Shown here piece after piece: positions 5,664-6,595 of a stretch of DNA of 6,595 nt. The notes beneath the pieces were generated by a model, which searched no databases, was not told the DNA's origin, and saw only the letters and a list, made by a program, of their open reading frames with translations. The DNA lies in assembly GCA_946886845.1 (NCBI GenBank), contig CAMPJH010000089.1:1-6595 (forward strand), in the 5' to 3' direction. The stretch's first letter is position 1; every line of letters begins with the position of its first letter. This stretch comes from an uncultured Sphingomonas sp. GTDB taxonomy: Bacteria; Pseudomonadota; Alphaproteobacteria; Sphingomonadales; Sphingomonadaceae. The translations under genes and the position numbers were made by a program.

Positions 5664-6595
5664 ATGGCCGAGCAATATGACGTGGTCGTTCTTGGGTCGG
5701 GACCCGGCGGCTATGTCGCCGCGATCCGCGCCGCCCAGCTGGGGCTTAAGACCGCGATCGTCGAACGCGAGGCCTTGGGCGGCATTTGCCTCAACTGGGG
5801 CTGCATCCCGACCAAGGCGCTGCTGCGCTCGGCCGAGGTGTTCCACCAGATCAAGCATGCCGAGGCCTACGGGCTGTCGGCCGGCAAGCCGGGGTTCGAC
5901 CTCAACAAGGTCGTGCAGCGCAGCCGTTCGGTCGCCAAGCAGCTCAACCAGGGCGTCACCCACCTGATGAAGAAGAACAAGATCGCCGTCGTCATGGGCG
6001 AGGGGAAGCTGACCGGCAAAGGCAAGCTGACCGTCGCGGCCGAAGGCAAGACTACCGAGCTCCAGTACAAGCATCTCATTGTCGCCACCGGCGCTCGCGC
6101 CCGCGAGCTTCCGTTCGCCAGGTCGGACGGCAAGCGTATCTGGACCTACCGCCACGCGATGACCCCGCCGGAAATGCCGAGCGAGTTGCTGGTGATCGGC
6201 TCGGGCGCAATCGGCATCGAGTTCGCCAGCTTCTACGCCGACCTCGGCGCCAAGGTGACGGTGGTCGAGATGCTCGACCGCGTCGTCCCGGTCGAGGATG
6301 CCGAGGTGTCGGAGGCGCTGGCCAAGTCGCTGACCAAGCAGGGGCTGGCGATCCATACCCGCGCCGGTGTCGAGAGCCTCAAGGCCGACGCCAAGGGCGT
6401 CGCGGCAAAGATCAAGACGGCCGACGGCAAGACCTCCGAGCAGCAGTTCAGCCATGCGATCGTCGCGGTCGGGATCGTCCCCAACACCGAGGGCATCGGC
6501 CTCGACACATTGGGCGTGCAGATGGCCAAGGGGCATATCACTACCGACGAGCTTTGCCGCACCAGCGTGCCGGGAATCTGGGCGATCGGCGACGT
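5664..6595 (+). CDS. lpdA: Dihydrolipoyl dehydrogenase (E3), 3' end beyond the window
   Basis: E3 reoxidises dihydrolipoyl groups of pyruvate, 2-oxoglutarate and related dehydrogenase complexes, passing electrons through FAD and a disulfide to NAD+. The 310 residues present cover the FAD-binding domain with GSGPGG (11-16), the redox-active disulfide C42/C47 in GGICLNWGCIPTK, the ATGAR loop, the NAD-binding GSGAIG (179-184) followed by E186, and the start of the second FAD motif at WAIGD (306-310). The C-terminal dimerisation domain with the His-Glu active-site pair is missing because the window ends. There is no N-terminal lipoyl domain. GGAG at 5652-5655 lies eight bases before ATG 5664. The 61-base gap after dnaB has no convincing promoter or terminator, so read-through from dnaB is possible. 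The CxxxxC spacing separates it from thioredoxin reductase. Glutathione and mercury reductases are less likely given the sequence around the disulfide. Which complex it serves is not visible. Confidence 0.94.
   Translation, partial: MAEQYDVVVLGSGPGGYVAAIRAAQLGLKTAIVEREALGGICLNWGCIPTKALLRSAEVFHQIKHAEAYGLSAGKPGFDLNKVVQRSRSVAKQLNQGVTHLMKKNKIAVVMGEGKLTGKGKLTVAAEGKTTELQYKHLIVATGARARELPFARSDGKRIWTYRHAMTPPEMPSELLVIGSGAIGIEFASFYADLGAKVTVVEMLDRVVPVEDAEVSEALAKSLTKQGLAIHTRAGVESLKADAKGVAAKIKTADGKTSEQQFSHAIVAVGIVPNTEGIGLDTLGVQMAKGHITTDELCRTSVPGIWAIGD

Noticed and set aside
5556..6536. Long minus-strand open frame (326 codons) opposite lpdA
   Set aside because: The composition is Leu/Gly/Asp/Arg-rich with no motif, while the plus strand encodes an intact E3 with FAD, disulfide and NAD motifs.

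Overview
The window is high-GC bacterial chromosomal DNA, most likely from an alphaproteobacterium of the Sphingomonadales. This is judged from the strong G/C bias at third codon positions, the long-type Dcd with GKSTYARCG and TPLEPGW motifs, the alphaproteobacterial insertions in DnaB, and the style of RNase R and dihydrolipoyl dehydrogenase. No database search was possible, so the lineage is an inference.

Layout, left to right. Bases 1-21 are the edge of an unknown region. Bases 22-456 look like a small cassette: two inverted, imperfect copies of a G/C-tract palindromic repeat (22-56 and 421-456) enclose one DUF559 (Vsr-like/PD-(D/E)XK) endonuclease-type gene. That gene is broken by a one-base deletion in a G tract. 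The outer arm of the right repeat carries the Shine-Dalgarno sequence of the next gene, rnr (466-2739, RNase R), inside a predicted hairpin. Twelve bases further on is a flavodoxin-fold NADPH-dependent FMN reductase (2752-3363), probably co-transcribed with rnr. It converges with dcd (3360-3914, minus strand, dCTP deaminase), and the two stop codons overlap in the palindrome CTAG.

The dcd-dnaB divergent intergenic region (3915-4084) holds two near-consensus DnaA boxes in inverted orientation, two further short dyads and a GANTC site. It probably contains the promoters of both genes. dnaB (4085-5602, replicative helicase) follows, then after 61 bases the 5' part of lpdA (5664 to the window edge, dihydrolipoyl dehydrogenase, E3).

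Functionally this is mostly housekeeping: RNA decay (rnr), flavin or quinone redox (FMN reductase), dTTP precursor supply (dcd), replication (dnaB) and 2-oxoacid dehydrogenase chemistry (lpdA). dcd and dnaB both serve DNA synthesis, so a shared divergent control region with DnaA boxes is biologically coherent. The least ordinary part is the DUF559 cassette with inverted terminal repeats just upstream of rnr. No tRNA, rRNA, CRISPR array, recognisable transposase or convincing rho-independent terminator was seen.
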